A stretch of 13,320 nt of DNA from NCBI GenBank assembly GCA_018714645.1, contig DVND01000209.1, forward strand, positions 1 through 13,320, read 5' to 3'. The notes below the pieces were generated by a model. That model saw only the letters and a list, made by a program, of their open reading frames with translations. It had not been told where the DNA came from and ran no database searches. Every line of letters begins with the position of its first letter. Position 1 is the first letter of the stretch. This document shows positions 1-6,739 of this stretch, piece after piece. The translations under genes and the position numbers were made by a program. Source of the DNA: Candidatus Avimonoglobus intestinipullorum (GTDB taxonomy: Bacteria; Bacillota; Clostridia; UBA1381).

Positions 1-119
1 TGGTTTTCCAGGATTTTCGGCTGCTGCATCACGCCTTTTACGACCATGACGCACACGGCGGCCAGAAACAGGGCGGTGACGATCCTCCGCTCCTTTTTGT
101 TTAATCTTTTTTTCGACAT
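1..119 (-). CDS. divIC: DivIC/FtsB-family septum formation initiator, N-terminal part (runs off the window)
   Basis: Only the first 39 codons are in the window. They read as a short lysine/arginine-rich cytoplasmic tail (MSKKRLNKKERR) followed by a hydrophobic segment at about residues 13-29, the N-terminal layout of DivIC/FtsB-type bitopic divisome proteins. These partner FtsL and stabilise the division complex through an extracellular coiled coil, which would lie outside the window. An AGAGG Shine-Dalgarno sits 8 nt before the ATG. The position directly after yabO-yabP-yabQ is the same as in Bacillus subtilis and is the main support for the name. The start lies inside the still-open yabQ frame, so translation of the two is probably coupled. 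The family call is by membrane topology plus synteny; the coiled coil could not be checked. Confidence 0.75.
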   Translation of the reverse strand, partial: MSKKRLNKKERRIVTALFLAAVCVMVVKGVMQQPKILEN

Positions 120-582
120 TCGTTTTGCCTCTTTTATAAAAAGATTTCATACCGGACGCCACTTTCCCGCAAATTCTTTTAAAAATGGCAAACAACGGTA
201 CTATTGAGATTTTATACAAAAAAACAAGCGGTGTCAAGAGGATTTTTAAAAATATGTGGAATATTCCCAAAAAACCTGCAATTATTTTTACAGCGCCCCA
301 AATAATATGTTTGCTCAGCAGTAAAAAATAAAAAACCGCCCCTAAAAACAACCCTAAAAAAACGTACCAGCGCATCTGCCCGTTATTAAAAAACAGGAAG
401 CCGCCCGTAATCAGCACGGCAGAGGCGGCCCAGAACAAAAAGTCCGAAACATTGACCGCTACCACGCCGGGCTTTGCGACCCGCCTGAAAATGCGGAACA
501 CGTCAAAAAGAAGCCCCTGGCAGGCCCCCAGGCATACCATGCCCAAAAATACATATACCTCGTTCGAAATAGACGTCCCCAT
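1..582 (-). CDS. yabQ: YabQ spore cortex biosynthesis membrane protein (frame open to window edge)
   Basis: The ATG at 582 is preceded by a GAGGG Shine-Dalgarno and lies 12 bp after the yabP stop. The product has four likely membrane segments (about residues 8-28, 45-65, 70-90, 93-114). The family-like features are GLLFDVFRIFRR after the first segment and a DFLFW stretch at the second. A basic, lysine-rich tail follows. In B. subtilis YabQ is made in the mother cell under sigma E and is needed for the spore cortex. Oddly, no stop occurs in this frame down to base 1 (194 codons), so the last 40 visible codons overlap divIC in another frame and translate to an arginine-rich, out-of-frame-looking tail. 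B. subtilis YabQ is about 210 residues, so the true end may be just outside. The first 154 residues are secure; the C-terminus is not. Confidence 0.8.
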   Translation of the reverse strand, partial: MGTSISNEVYVFLGMVCLGACQGLLFDVFRIFRRVAKPGVVAVNVSDFLFWAASAVLITGGFLFFNNGQMRWYVFLGLFLGAVFYFLLLSKHIIWGAVKIIAGFLGIFHIFLKILLTPLVFLYKISIVPLFAIFKRICGKVASGMKSFYKRGKTNVEKKIKQKGAEDRHRPVSGRRVRHGRKRRDAAAENPGKP

Positions 583-594
583 AAAAGCACCCTC

Positions 595-888
595 TTATTT
601 AAACAGGTGCTCTATGAAATTCCCTTTTGCCCGCTTCGCCCCTTTGACAAATTCCATGGCGTTGATTTTCCCAATCAGGCTCAAATCCCCGGTGTCCACG
701 TTCAACTTGTTGATTTTCAGGTTTTCCCCCTTGACGGCCAGTCGGCCCATATTGGTATCCAGATTCACCACGGTTTCTGAAAAGCTCTCCACATCCTTCA
801 CGCCGGAAACGCTCAGCGTTTCCCTGTTTTCCAGCACCAGCTTCTGCGCCGCCTGTTTCACCTGGATCTTTCTTTCTTCAATGGTCAT
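595..888 (-). CDS. yabP: Sporulation protein YabP
   Basis: A 97-residue protein matching the YabP family (YabP/YqfC type) in size and pattern: LENRETLSVSGVKDVESFSE, then a TNMGRLAVKGENLKI block, then DTGDLSLIGKINAMEF. The conserved core is a small beta-rich fold with repeated (V/L)xVxG and LxIxG strands. In B. subtilis yabP lies beside yabQ and is expressed under sigma E in the mother cell; its biochemical role is unknown. It starts at the ATG at 888, 7-8 nt after a strong GGGAGG site. It is 56 bp downstream of yabO and 12 bp upstream of yabQ. That gap holds a possible sigma-E promoter (see 921-951), which would let it be expressed separately from yabO. Confidence 0.9.
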   Translation of the reverse strand: MTIEERKIQVKQAAQKLVLENRETLSVSGVKDVESFSETVVNLDTNMGRLAVKGENLKINKLNVDTGDLSLIGKINAMEFVKGAKRAKGNFIEHLFK

Positions 889-920
889 ATCGGTTCCTCC
901 CTCATATGTTCTTTTTTACT

Positions 921-951
921 AATATATGAGAGCGGTTGTTCCATTTATGAC
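921..951 (-). promoter_or_regulatory. Possible sigma-E-type promoter for yabP-yabQ
   Basis: On the minus strand GTCATAAA (951-944) is followed after 15 nt by CATATATT (928-921). This resembles the Bacillus sigma-E pattern (-35 around TCATATT, -10 around CATACAAT, about 14-15 nt apart). The -35 overlaps the last codon and stop of yabO. Transcription would start near 914, about 25 nt before the yabP ATG. No sigma-A-like pair is visible here. Sigma-E control of yabP/yabQ in B. subtilis makes the position sensible, but the motif is short and degenerate. Confidence 0.4.
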
Positions 952-1187
952 AAAACCTTATACAGCAGCGCCGCATCGTTTTTCAGCACGTGCTCCGCAA
1001 CCTGCAGTACTTCAATCTTCGTTGTCCGTTCCCCCAGCTTGATCTCCAGCACGTCCCCCACCTTCACGTCATAGGACGCCTTCGCCGGCCTGCCGTTGGC
1101 AGTGATGCGCCCTGCGTCGCACGCTTCATTGGCGACGGTCCGACGCTTGATCAAACGGGTAACCTTTAAATATTTATCGAGCCTCAT
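945..1187 (-). CDS. rqcP: RqcP/YabO, S4-domain ribosome quality-control RNA-binding protein
   Basis: An 80-residue protein that is almost entirely one S4 RNA-binding domain: MRLDKYLKVTRLIKRRTVA at the N-terminus, then DAGRITANGRPAKASYDVKVGD. This is the YabO/RqcP signature. In B. subtilis RqcP binds stalled 50S subunits and works with RqcH to add C-terminal alanine tails to incomplete proteins. The start is the ATG at 1187, with AAAGGAA 6 nt upstream. A longer reading from 1241 would add 18 residues with no S4 similarity and would run through the HU terminator, so I rejected it. The gene begins 14 nt after the T-run of that terminator, so it probably depends on read-through from the HU promoter unless another promoter is hidden. 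Hsp15 is a more distant relative. Confidence 0.92.
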   Translation of the reverse strand: MRLDKYLKVTRLIKRRTVANEACDAGRITANGRPAKASYDVKVGDVLEIKLGERTTKIEVLQVAEHVLKNDAALLYKVLS

Positions 1188-1201
1188 AACCGTTCCTTTC
1201 C

Positions 1202-1238
1202 AAAAAAATAGAAGCCCCGGAGTCCCCTCAGAAGCTTC
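1202..1238 (-). terminator. Intrinsic terminator after HU, just before yabO
   Basis: On the minus strand bases 1238-1211 form a 12-pair stem (GAAGCTTCTGAG against CTCCGGGGCTTC, with two G-U pairs and one mismatch) closed by a GGGA tetraloop. TA and seven Ts (1208-1202) follow. It lies 15 nt after the HU stop and 14 nt before the yabO start. It should cap the abundant HU transcript and let only part of transcription continue into yabO-yabP-yabQ-divIC. Confidence 0.75.
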
Positions 1239-1252
1239 CACCTGTTTTATGC

Positions 1253-1528
1253 TTATTTATTCACGGTGTCCTTTAACGCTTTTCCAGCCTTGAAAGCAGG
1301 AACCTTGGATGCCGCAATGTTGATTGCTTCGCCGGTTCTCGGGTTCTTCCCTGTCCTTGCGCCCCTTTCGCGCACTTCAAATGTGCCAAATCCAACAAGC
1401 TGTACCTTGTCGCCGTCTGCCAGCGCCCCTGTGATGGATGCCACAACGGCATTGATTGCCTTTTCAGCGTCTTTCTTTGAAAGCGCCGCCTGCTCTGCAA
1501 CAGCAGCAATTAATTCGGTCTTGTTCAT
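1253..1528 (-). CDS. hup: HU-family DNA-binding protein
   Basis: A 91-residue HU homologue of normal family length. The helical N-terminus (MNKTELIAAVAEQAALSKKDAEKA) forms the dimer body, and the beta-arm region carries GFGTFEVRERGARTGKNP plus RTGEAINI, the stretch that inserts proline-tipped arms into the DNA minor groove. HU dimers bend and compact DNA non-specifically in the nucleoid. The start is the ATG at 1528, 8 nt after a TAGGAGG site, as expected for a very highly expressed gene. It has its own consensus promoter and its own terminator, so it behaves as a monocistronic unit inserted between mazG and yabO. I recall that placement from other Clostridia but not from B. subtilis. Confidence 0.98.
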   Translation of the reverse strand: MNKTELIAAVAEQAALSKKDAEKAINAVVASITGALADGDKVQLVGFGTFEVRERGARTGKNPRTGEAINIAASKVPAFKAGKALKDTVNK

Positions 1529-1583
1529 GTTTGTTTCCTCCTAAATTATTTATTTATAGGGTTGTGTCTGCCCCTTTTTCAGT

Positions 1584-1613
1584 ATTGTATTACAGGAATT
1601 ATACACTTGTCAA
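1584..1613 (-). promoter_or_regulatory. Sigma-A promoter of the HU gene
   Basis: On the minus strand a perfect -35 TTGACA (1613-1608) is followed after 18 nt by TACAAT (1589-1584). Transcription would begin near 1577, giving a leader of about 50 nt that ends in a strong SD site. The surrounding 100 bases are AT-rich and hold no other gene. Confidence 0.8.
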
Positions 1614-1651
1614 GTCTTTATTTACAAATTTTGCACAATCCCTAAGTTTTT

Positions 1652-2434
1652 TCAGTATTTTTGTTTAATTTTATCCCAGAGCGCGTCCATTTCCTGTAAA
1701 TTCATTGTATGCAGCTCCTTCTTTTCCTCCTTTGCCGCTTCCTCCATCTTTGCGAAACGGCCGATAAATTTATTGGAAGCGGCCGTCAACGCCAGCTCCG
1801 GCGTCAGCTTAAGATGCCTGCCCACATTCACCAGGGCAAACAGCAAATCGCCGTATTCCTCTTCAATCTCCGCGGGGCTTTGTTTCCCCACCGCCTCCCG
1901 CAATTCCCGGAGCTCTTCCTCCGCCTTTTCCAGCGCGCCGGCGGCGTCCTCCCAGTCAAACCCGGCGGAGGCGGCCTTCTTCTGCACCTTCTCTGCCCGC
2001 AGCAGCGCCGGCAGGCTGCCCGGGACGTCCCGCAGCGCTTCCGTATAGGTTTTCTGTCCCTTTTCCTTCTTTTTGTTTTCCTCCCAGGTCCCCAGCGCCT
2101 CTGCTTCCGACCCCGCCCGGTCTGTCCCGAACACGTGGGTATGGCGGGTAATGAGCTTGGTGCACACCTCGTTTAACACATCACCTATCCCAAACGCGCC
2201 GCGTTCCGATGCGATCTGGGCGTGGAACGCCACCTGCAAAAGCACATCCCCCAGCTCATTGGCAAACAGCTTGTCGTCGCCCGCGTCCAGGGCGTCCAGG
2301 GCCTCATAAGCCTCTTCGATCATACTCTTTTTCAGGCTCTCATGGGTCTGCACCCGGTCCCACGGGCAGCCGTTCTCCCCCCGCAGCGTTTTTAATATAT
2401 CCATCAAATCCGTTAATGTATACTGTTTTTTCAT
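1652..2434 (-). CDS. mazG: MazG nucleoside triphosphate pyrophosphohydrolase
   Basis: A 260-residue protein with the two-domain MazG layout; E. coli MazG is 263 residues. The N-terminal MazG domain shows RGENGCPWDRVQTHESLKK, then the metal-binding EEAYE (40-44) and ELGD (60-63) motifs. A second helical domain near residues 165-215 carries a matching EEEYGDLL. MazG hydrolyses (d)NTPs to monophosphates and pyrophosphate, cleaning non-canonical nucleotides or tuning ppGpp in other bacteria. I prefer the ATG at 2434, where AAAGGATG sits at a good distance; the ATG at 2443 would overlap that site. The N-terminal tetrapyrrole-methylase-like domain fused to MazG in B. subtilis YabN is absent. It follows aroA by 24 bp and should share its promoter. 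Confidence 0.95.
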   Translation of the reverse strand: MKKQYTLTDLMDILKTLRGENGCPWDRVQTHESLKKSMIEEAYEALDALDAGDDKLFANELGDVLLQVAFHAQIASERGAFGIGDVLNEVCTKLITRHTHVFGTDRAGSEAEALGTWEENKKKEKGQKTYTEALRDVPGSLPALLRAEKVQKKAASAGFDWEDAAGALEKAEEELRELREAVGKQSPAEIEEEYGDLLFALVNVGRHLKLTPELALTAASNKFIGRFAKMEEAAKEEKKELHTMNLQEMDALWDKIKQKY

Positions 2435-2458
2435 AAAATTCATCCTTTGCAGTCCATT

Positions 2459-3724
2459 TTATAATCCAAGCCGGTGTAAATCTTCAAAAAACCCGGGATA
2501 GCTGATGGAAACGCAGTCCGCGTCATCCAAAGACGACGCGCCCTCCGCCATCTGCGCCAGCACCGCCAGGCTCATGGCCATGCGGTGATCGCCGTAGCTT
2601 TTGAACGCCGCGCCATGCACCGGCCGTCCGCCGCGGATCACCATCCCGTCTTTGGTTTCGGTGACATCCACCCCGCATTTTTTAAATTCGTCCACTACCG
2701 CCCGGATGCGGTTGGTTTCCTTCACCTTCAGCTCCTGCGCGTCGCGGATCACCGTCTTGCCCGTGGCAAACGCCGCCGCCACGGCGATAATGGGCAGCTC
2801 GTCAATCAGGCGCGGGATCAGCGCCCCGCCGATCGCCGTGCCATGCAGCGCCGATGAACACACCGTGATATCCGCCACCGGCTCCCTATTCTGTTCATGC
2901 ATGTTTTCCAGACGGATGTCCGCGCCCATCTCCCGCAGCACATCGATCACGCCTGTCCGGGTGGGATTGACGCCGACATCCAGCAGCGTGATCTCCGAGT
3001 TGGGCAGCACCGCGCCCAGCACCAGGAAAAACGCCGCGGAGGAAATGTCCCCCGGCACACGTATTTTTTGTGCTTCCAGCCTATCGCAGGCCCGCACCGC
3101 CACGTCCAACCCGTCAACGCGGATATCCGCCCCCATAGAAGCCAGCATCCGCTCCGTGTGGTCCCGGGATTTTTCGGATTCACGCACCACCGTCTCCCCC
3201 TGGGCGTACAGCCCCGCCAAAAGCAGCGCTGTTTTGACCTGTGCGGACGCCACCGGCATCCGGTAACGGATTCCATGCAGCGGCGCCCCATGGACCGTCA
3301 GCGGGCAAAATTCGCCTGAAAACCGCGCCCCCATTTCGGTCAGCGGGTTGATGACGCGGTTCATGGGGCGTTTGCAGATCGATGCGTCCCCCGTGATGGA
3401 CGCGTCAAAGGGCTGCCCCGCCAGCAGGCCGCACAGCAGCCTGGTGGTCGTACCGGAATTGCCTGTGTAAAGCTGCCGCTCCGGCTGCCGCAGGCCCTTC
3501 AGGCCTTTCCCATGCACCAGCACCCGCTCCTGCGACACCTCAATCCCGATCCCCATGTTCCGGAAACAGTCGATGGTCGACAGGCAGTCCGCCCCCATCA
3601 GGAAGCCTTCTATCTCCGTGGTCCCGTCCCCCAGCGCGCCCAGCATCACGCCCCGGTGGGAAATGGATTTGTCGCCCGGCATACGCACCTCGCCGTACGC
3701 GCGGGTTATTTTTTCCAATTGCAT
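2459..3724 (-). CDS. aroA: 3-phosphoshikimate 1-carboxyvinyltransferase (EPSP synthase), class II type
   Basis: A 421-residue enzyme of the shikimate pathway that joins shikimate-3-phosphate and PEP to form EPSP, the precursor of chorismate. Visible active-site blocks are GDKSISHR (17-24, Lys19), GNSGTTTR (88-95), KRPMNR (118-123), SAQVK (160-164), RDHTE (187-191), NPTR (253-256), IDELP (307-311) and KETNRIR (335-341). The combination RxHxE, GDKS, SAQxK and NxTR is the published motif set of class II, glyphosate-tolerant EPSP synthases. The ATG at 3724 has GGAGGG 8 nt upstream; a longer reading from a TTG at 3742 would place that site inside the gene. It is first in an operon with mazG and diverges from the flippase gene at 3813. 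Family and full length are certain. Confidence 0.98.
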   Translation of the reverse strand: MQLEKITRAYGEVRMPGDKSISHRGVMLGALGDGTTEIEGFLMGADCLSTIDCFRNMGIGIEVSQERVLVHGKGLKGLRQPERQLYTGNSGTTTRLLCGLLAGQPFDASITGDASICKRPMNRVINPLTEMGARFSGEFCPLTVHGAPLHGIRYRMPVASAQVKTALLLAGLYAQGETVVRESEKSRDHTERMLASMGADIRVDGLDVAVRACDRLEAQKIRVPGDISSAAFFLVLGAVLPNSEITLLDVGVNPTRTGVIDVLREMGADIRLENMHEQNREPVADITVCSSALHGTAIGGALIPRLIDELPIIAVAAAFATGKTVIRDAQELKVKETNRIRAVVDEFKKCGVDVTETKDGMVIRGGRPVHGAAFKSYGDHRMAMSLAVLAQMAEGASSLDDADCVSISYPGFFEDLHRLGL

Positions 3725-3756
3725 CCGCTTTTCCCTCCACAATAAATCATAACGGG

Positions 3757-3785
3757 ATTATATCACAAATATATTAGGAGTACAA
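3757..3785 (-). promoter_or_regulatory. Sigma-A promoter of aroA-mazG
   Basis: On the minus strand TTGTAC (3785-3780) and a perfect TATAAT (3762-3757) are separated by 17 nt. The start would lie near 3750, leaving a leader of about 26 nt with the GGAGGG site of aroA. I find no equally good promoter for the divergent flippase gene in the same 88-bp gap. Confidence 0.8.
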
Positions 3786-3812
3786 GTCATATTTGAAAGG
3801 AACCGTTCTACC

Positions 3813-5435
3813 ATGTCCAATAAACAGAACTTTATCAAGGGCACCTTCATCCTGGTAATCGCCAACGCCGTCTCCAAAATCCTCGGCGCAGTGTTCAAGA
3901 TCCCGCTCACCTATATCCTCCGGGAAGAAGGCATGGCGATTTACAGCACCGCCTTCAGCGTATACATTATGATCCTCTCCTTTATCACCTCCGGCGTTTC
4001 CATGGCCATTTCAAAGATGGTGGCGGAGGAGCTGGCGCTCAAGCACAAAGGGGAGACGCGGAAAATTGTGGCCACCTCCACCGCCCTGCTGGCGGCGGCG
4101 GGGCTTTTCGGCAGCGCGGTCATGTTTTTCGGGGCGGAATTTTTCGCCGGCGCCATGAAGGATTTAAAAGCCGCCCATGCCATCCGGATGCTGTCGCCCT
4201 CCATTTTCTTTGTTGCCGTGGGGATGGTGTATAAAAGCTATTACCAGGGCCGGGTCAATATGGTGCCCACGGCGGTATCGCAGGTAATTGAGGCGCTGGT
4301 AAGGCTGTTCGCGGGATATGCCCTGGCGGTATTCTGTTCCAAATTCGCCATGGAAATCACCGCCGCAGGGGCAATTGCGGGCGTAACCATCGGCGAATTT
4401 GTGGCGACAGCCGTATTGATTGCGCTCTATCTGCCCGACCACCGCAGGCTGGCAAAATATAAAGCGGCAAACAGCTCCAAAAAAATCTGCCTGTCCATCG
4501 GGGCGGTGGCAGTGCCGATGATCATCTCCTCCAGCGTCTCCAGCGCCATGAACCTGGCGGACATCACGGTCATCCGCTCCCAGCTTTTAAAAATCACATT
4601 TACGCCCCAGACTGCGGAGCAGTTCCTCTTACGCTTCTCCAGCTACACAACGCTGTTTGACACCCTCCTTGACACCCTCCGCCTGTCCGTCGACGGCGCC
4701 CGCTGGCTGTACGGCGCGTATTCGGGCTATGCGCTGACCATTTTCCACCTCCCGGTGGGCATCATGGCCACGCTGGGCGTCAGCATCCTGCCTGTCATCG
4801 CCGGCGCGCTGGCCCAAAACCGCCGCAAACAGGCGGAATACACAGCGGGCGTCGCCATGAAGATCACCATGCTGGCCGCCCTGCCCTGCGCTGTGATGCT
4901 GGCGCTGTTCTCCGAGCCGCTCCTGGAGCTGCTGTTTCACAATTCCGCCTCCAGCGGCATGCTGCGCCTGTTGGCGCCCTGTTTGCTGTTCGTCTGCGTA
5001 TCCCAGCTTCTGACGGCCATTTTAAACGCTTCGGGCCAGATCGTCCGCCCCTTTGTCCACGGGCTGGTCGGCATGTGCTTCAAGCTGGCCGGAAACCTCT
5101 TGCTGGTCTCCAATCCGCATTTACATATCATGGGGGCGGTCATCAGCGCCAATATCAGCTACTTTGTCGTCGTCCTGCTGGACTACATCGCCGTGCGCAG
5201 GCGGATGCACATCCGCTTTGACGTCCGGAATACCTTTATAAAGCCGCTTTTGTCCGCGGCGGTCATGGGCGCGGTCATGGCGCTCCTCTACCGGCCCATG
5301 TGCATCATTTTTTCCAATGAGACCGCCGCTTTGGCGGCCACAGGCTTTGTTGGCTGCGTCACGTACGCCATGATGCTGTTCCTCACCACGGCGGTCACAA
5401 AAAAAGAGCTCAAGAACCTGAAAATGGGTTCTTAA
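3813..5435 (+). CDS. SpoVB/YabM-type membrane flippase (MATE/MVF superfamily)
   Basis: A 540-residue, very hydrophobic protein with about 14 predicted membrane segments. It opens with FIKGTFILVIANAVSKILG and continues through FKIPLTYILREEGMAIYS, the recognisable N-terminus of the SpoVB/YtgP/YabM polysaccharide-export group. MurJ-like members flip undecaprenyl-linked cell-wall precursors across the membrane; SpoVB does so for spore cortex. In B. subtilis the relative next to mazG is yabM, so synteny suggests this is the same gene, although here it is on the opposite strand with aroA between. The ATG at 3813 has GAAAGGAA 10 nt upstream. Its stop overlaps the stop of the convergent CCA gene within a TTAA. 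Whether it carries lipid II, a spore precursor or another polysaccharide cannot be told from sequence. Confidence 0.9.
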   Translation: MSNKQNFIKGTFILVIANAVSKILGAVFKIPLTYILREEGMAIYSTAFSVYIMILSFITSGVSMAISKMVAEELALKHKGETRKIVATSTALLAAAGLFGSAVMFFGAEFFAGAMKDLKAAHAIRMLSPSIFFVAVGMVYKSYYQGRVNMVPTAVSQVIEALVRLFAGYALAVFCSKFAMEITAAGAIAGVTIGEFVATAVLIALYLPDHRRLAKYKAANSSKKICLSIGAVAVPMIISSSVSSAMNLADITVIRSQLLKITFTPQTAEQFLLRFSSYTTLFDTLLDTLRLSVDGARWLYGAYSGYALTIFHLPVGIMATLGVSILPVIAGALAQNRRKQAEYTAGVAMKITMLAALPCAVMLALFSEPLLELLFHNSASSGMLRLLAPCLLFVCVSQLLTAILNASGQIVRPFVHGLVGMCFKLAGNLLLVSNPHLHIMGAVISANISYFVVVLLDYIAVRRRMHIRFDVRNTFIKPLLSAAVMGAVMALLYRPMCIIFSNETAALAATGFVGCVTYAMMLFLTTAVTKKELKNLKMGS

Positions 5436-5444
5436 ACTCTTTTT
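5399..5444. terminator. Bidirectional terminator containing both convergent stop codons
   Basis: A 44-base hairpin: outer stem AAAAAGAG (5401-5408) with CTCTTTTT (5437-5444), a 3/3 interior loop, inner stem AAGAACC (5412-5418) with GGTTCTT (5427-5433), and an 8-nt loop. The plus strand ends in a T-run, and seven As at 5399-5405 give the minus strand a T7. The stops of the flippase gene (TAA at 5433-5435) and the CCA gene (TTA at 5432-5434, read in reverse) both lie in the right arm. Confidence 0.8.
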
Positions 5445-6739
5445 CTCCGCAGCTCTTTTGCCCGCTGCAGCAGGTATTCCCGATTGTTCAGCTCGGGGTT
5501 GATCAGCACCTCGTCCAGCAGCGCCCGGAGCGTGTCCCCGATTTCCCGCCCGGCCCTGAAGCCCAGCTTGATCAAGTCCCTGCCGTTGACCACTAAATCC
5601 GCCGCCAGATACGGCTGGCCCTCTGCCAGCACATCCTGGTAAATCCGCCGCACCTCATTGATCCGCAGCAGCTTTTCCCGCAGATACCGGTGGTTTTTCG
5701 CCTTGTTATCCGCCTCCTGCAGCAGGAGCAGCTTCCGGAACAATTGGGGGCCCGTCCGCGCCATCATACGCTTCACCGCCGGCGGCGTTGGCTCAATGCG
5801 CACGTCGTGGTTTTCAATCAGCACCAGGATGTCGTGGATGCTGTCGTTGTCCATACGCAGGCGGTGCAGCACGTCCTTGGCGATGATGACGCTCTCCCGG
5901 TGATGCCCGTAAAAATGAATGACGCCGCCCGCGTCCGTGCTCATGCAGCACGGCTTGCCGATATCGTGCAGGATCCCCGCCCAGCGCAGGATCAAATCCC
6001 GCTTCGTATAGGCCGCCGCATGCATGATGTGCTCGCCCACGTCAAAAATATGGTATTTGTTCCGCTGGCTGATATAAAAACACTTGTCCAGCTCCGGAAT
6101 AATATGCTGCAGGAGGCCCAGCTGATGCAATACGCGGAAATCGTCCGGGCGGTCGGAGAGCAGGATTTTGTTCAGCTCTTCCCGGATCCGCTCCGCGCTG
6201 ACCTTTTTGATCAGCACCGCATATTTTTTAATGGCCTGGGCCGTTTTTTCCTCAATGTCAAATTCCAGCACCGCCGCAAACCGCACTGCCCGCAGCATCC
6301 TGAGCGCATCCTCCCGGAAACGCACCTCCGGGTCCCCCACGCAGCGGATGCGCTTTTTCCCAATGTCCTCCATACCGCCGAAGCAATCCACCAGGCCTGT
6401 TTCCCTGTTATAGGCCATGGCGTTGATGGTAAAATCCCGCCGGGCCAGATCCCCTTCCACGGAATCAATGTACCGGACGGCGTCCGGATGCCTGCCGTCC
6501 GCATACGCCCCCTCCGTGCGGAAGGTCGTGACCTCATACCCCACGCCGTTTTCCACCACCGTCACCGTGCCGTGCTTGATGCCGGTGTCAATGGTCCGTT
6601 CAAACAGGGCTTTTACCTGCGCCGGCTTTGCGCTGGTTGCAATGTCATAATCGTGCGGGGGGTTCCCCATGGCCAGATCGCGCACCGCACCCCCCACAAT
6701 GTATGCGGCAAAACCCGCGTCCCCAAGGCGCCGCAGCAC
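5432..6739 (-). CDS. cca: CCA-adding tRNA nucleotidyltransferase with HD domain (start disrupted)
   Basis: A 435-residue class II CCA-adding enzyme, which builds or repairs the 3' CCA of tRNAs. From the GTG start, the nucleotidyltransferase domain shows VGGAVRD (15-21), the metal-binding DYD (30-32) and RRDFTINAMAY (100-110). AERIREEL (182-189) is the tRNA/nucleotide-binding helix. An HD domain with GEH (235-237) and LHDIGK (257-262) follows. The natural start seems to be the ATG at 6772, with CGGAGG 9 nt upstream, but its third codon is TAA (6766-6764). The frame then resumes with HISEGAGRVLRRL, which looks like the family's usual N-terminus. The first usable start is the GTG at 6739, with GAAGGGG 8 nt upstream, losing about 11 residues before the GG motif. 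It is monocistronic. A poly(A) polymerase role is less likely. Confidence 0.93.
   Translation of the reverse strand: MLRRLGDAGFAAYIVGGAVRDLAMGNPPHDYDIATSAKPAQVKALFERTIDTGIKHGTVTVVENGVGYEVTTFRTEGAYADGRHPDAVRYIDSVEGDLARRDFTINAMAYNRETGLVDCFGGMEDIGKKRIRCVGDPEVRFREDALRMLRAVRFAAVLEFDIEEKTAQAIKKYAVLIKKVSAERIREELNKILLSDRPDDFRVLHQLGLLQHIIPELDKCFYISQRNKYHIFDVGEHIMHAAAYTKRDLILRWAGILHDIGKPCCMSTDAGGVIHFYGHHRESVIIAKDVLHRLRMDNDSIHDILVLIENHDVRIEPTPPAVKRMMARTGPQLFRKLLLLQEADNKAKNHRYLREKLLRINEVRRIYQDVLAEGQPYLAADLVVNGRDLIKLGFRAGREIGDTLRALLDEVLINPELNNREYLLQRAKELRRKRV

Noticed and set aside
452..922. 156-residue plus-strand open frame over yabP and yabQ
   Set aside because: It is antisense to two genes with clear family identity and SD sites; its protein has no recognisable domain and no SD supports it.
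1188..1241. N-terminal extension of yabO to 1241
   Set aside because: The extra 18 residues are encoded by the HU terminator hairpin and lie outside the S4 domain; the ATG at 1187 has a proper SD site.
3786..3815. GTCATATT at 3786-3793 as a sigma-E -35 for the flippase gene
   Set aside because: The -35 looks good, but no CATA-type -10 follows at 13-16 nt, where the SD and start codon of the gene lie.
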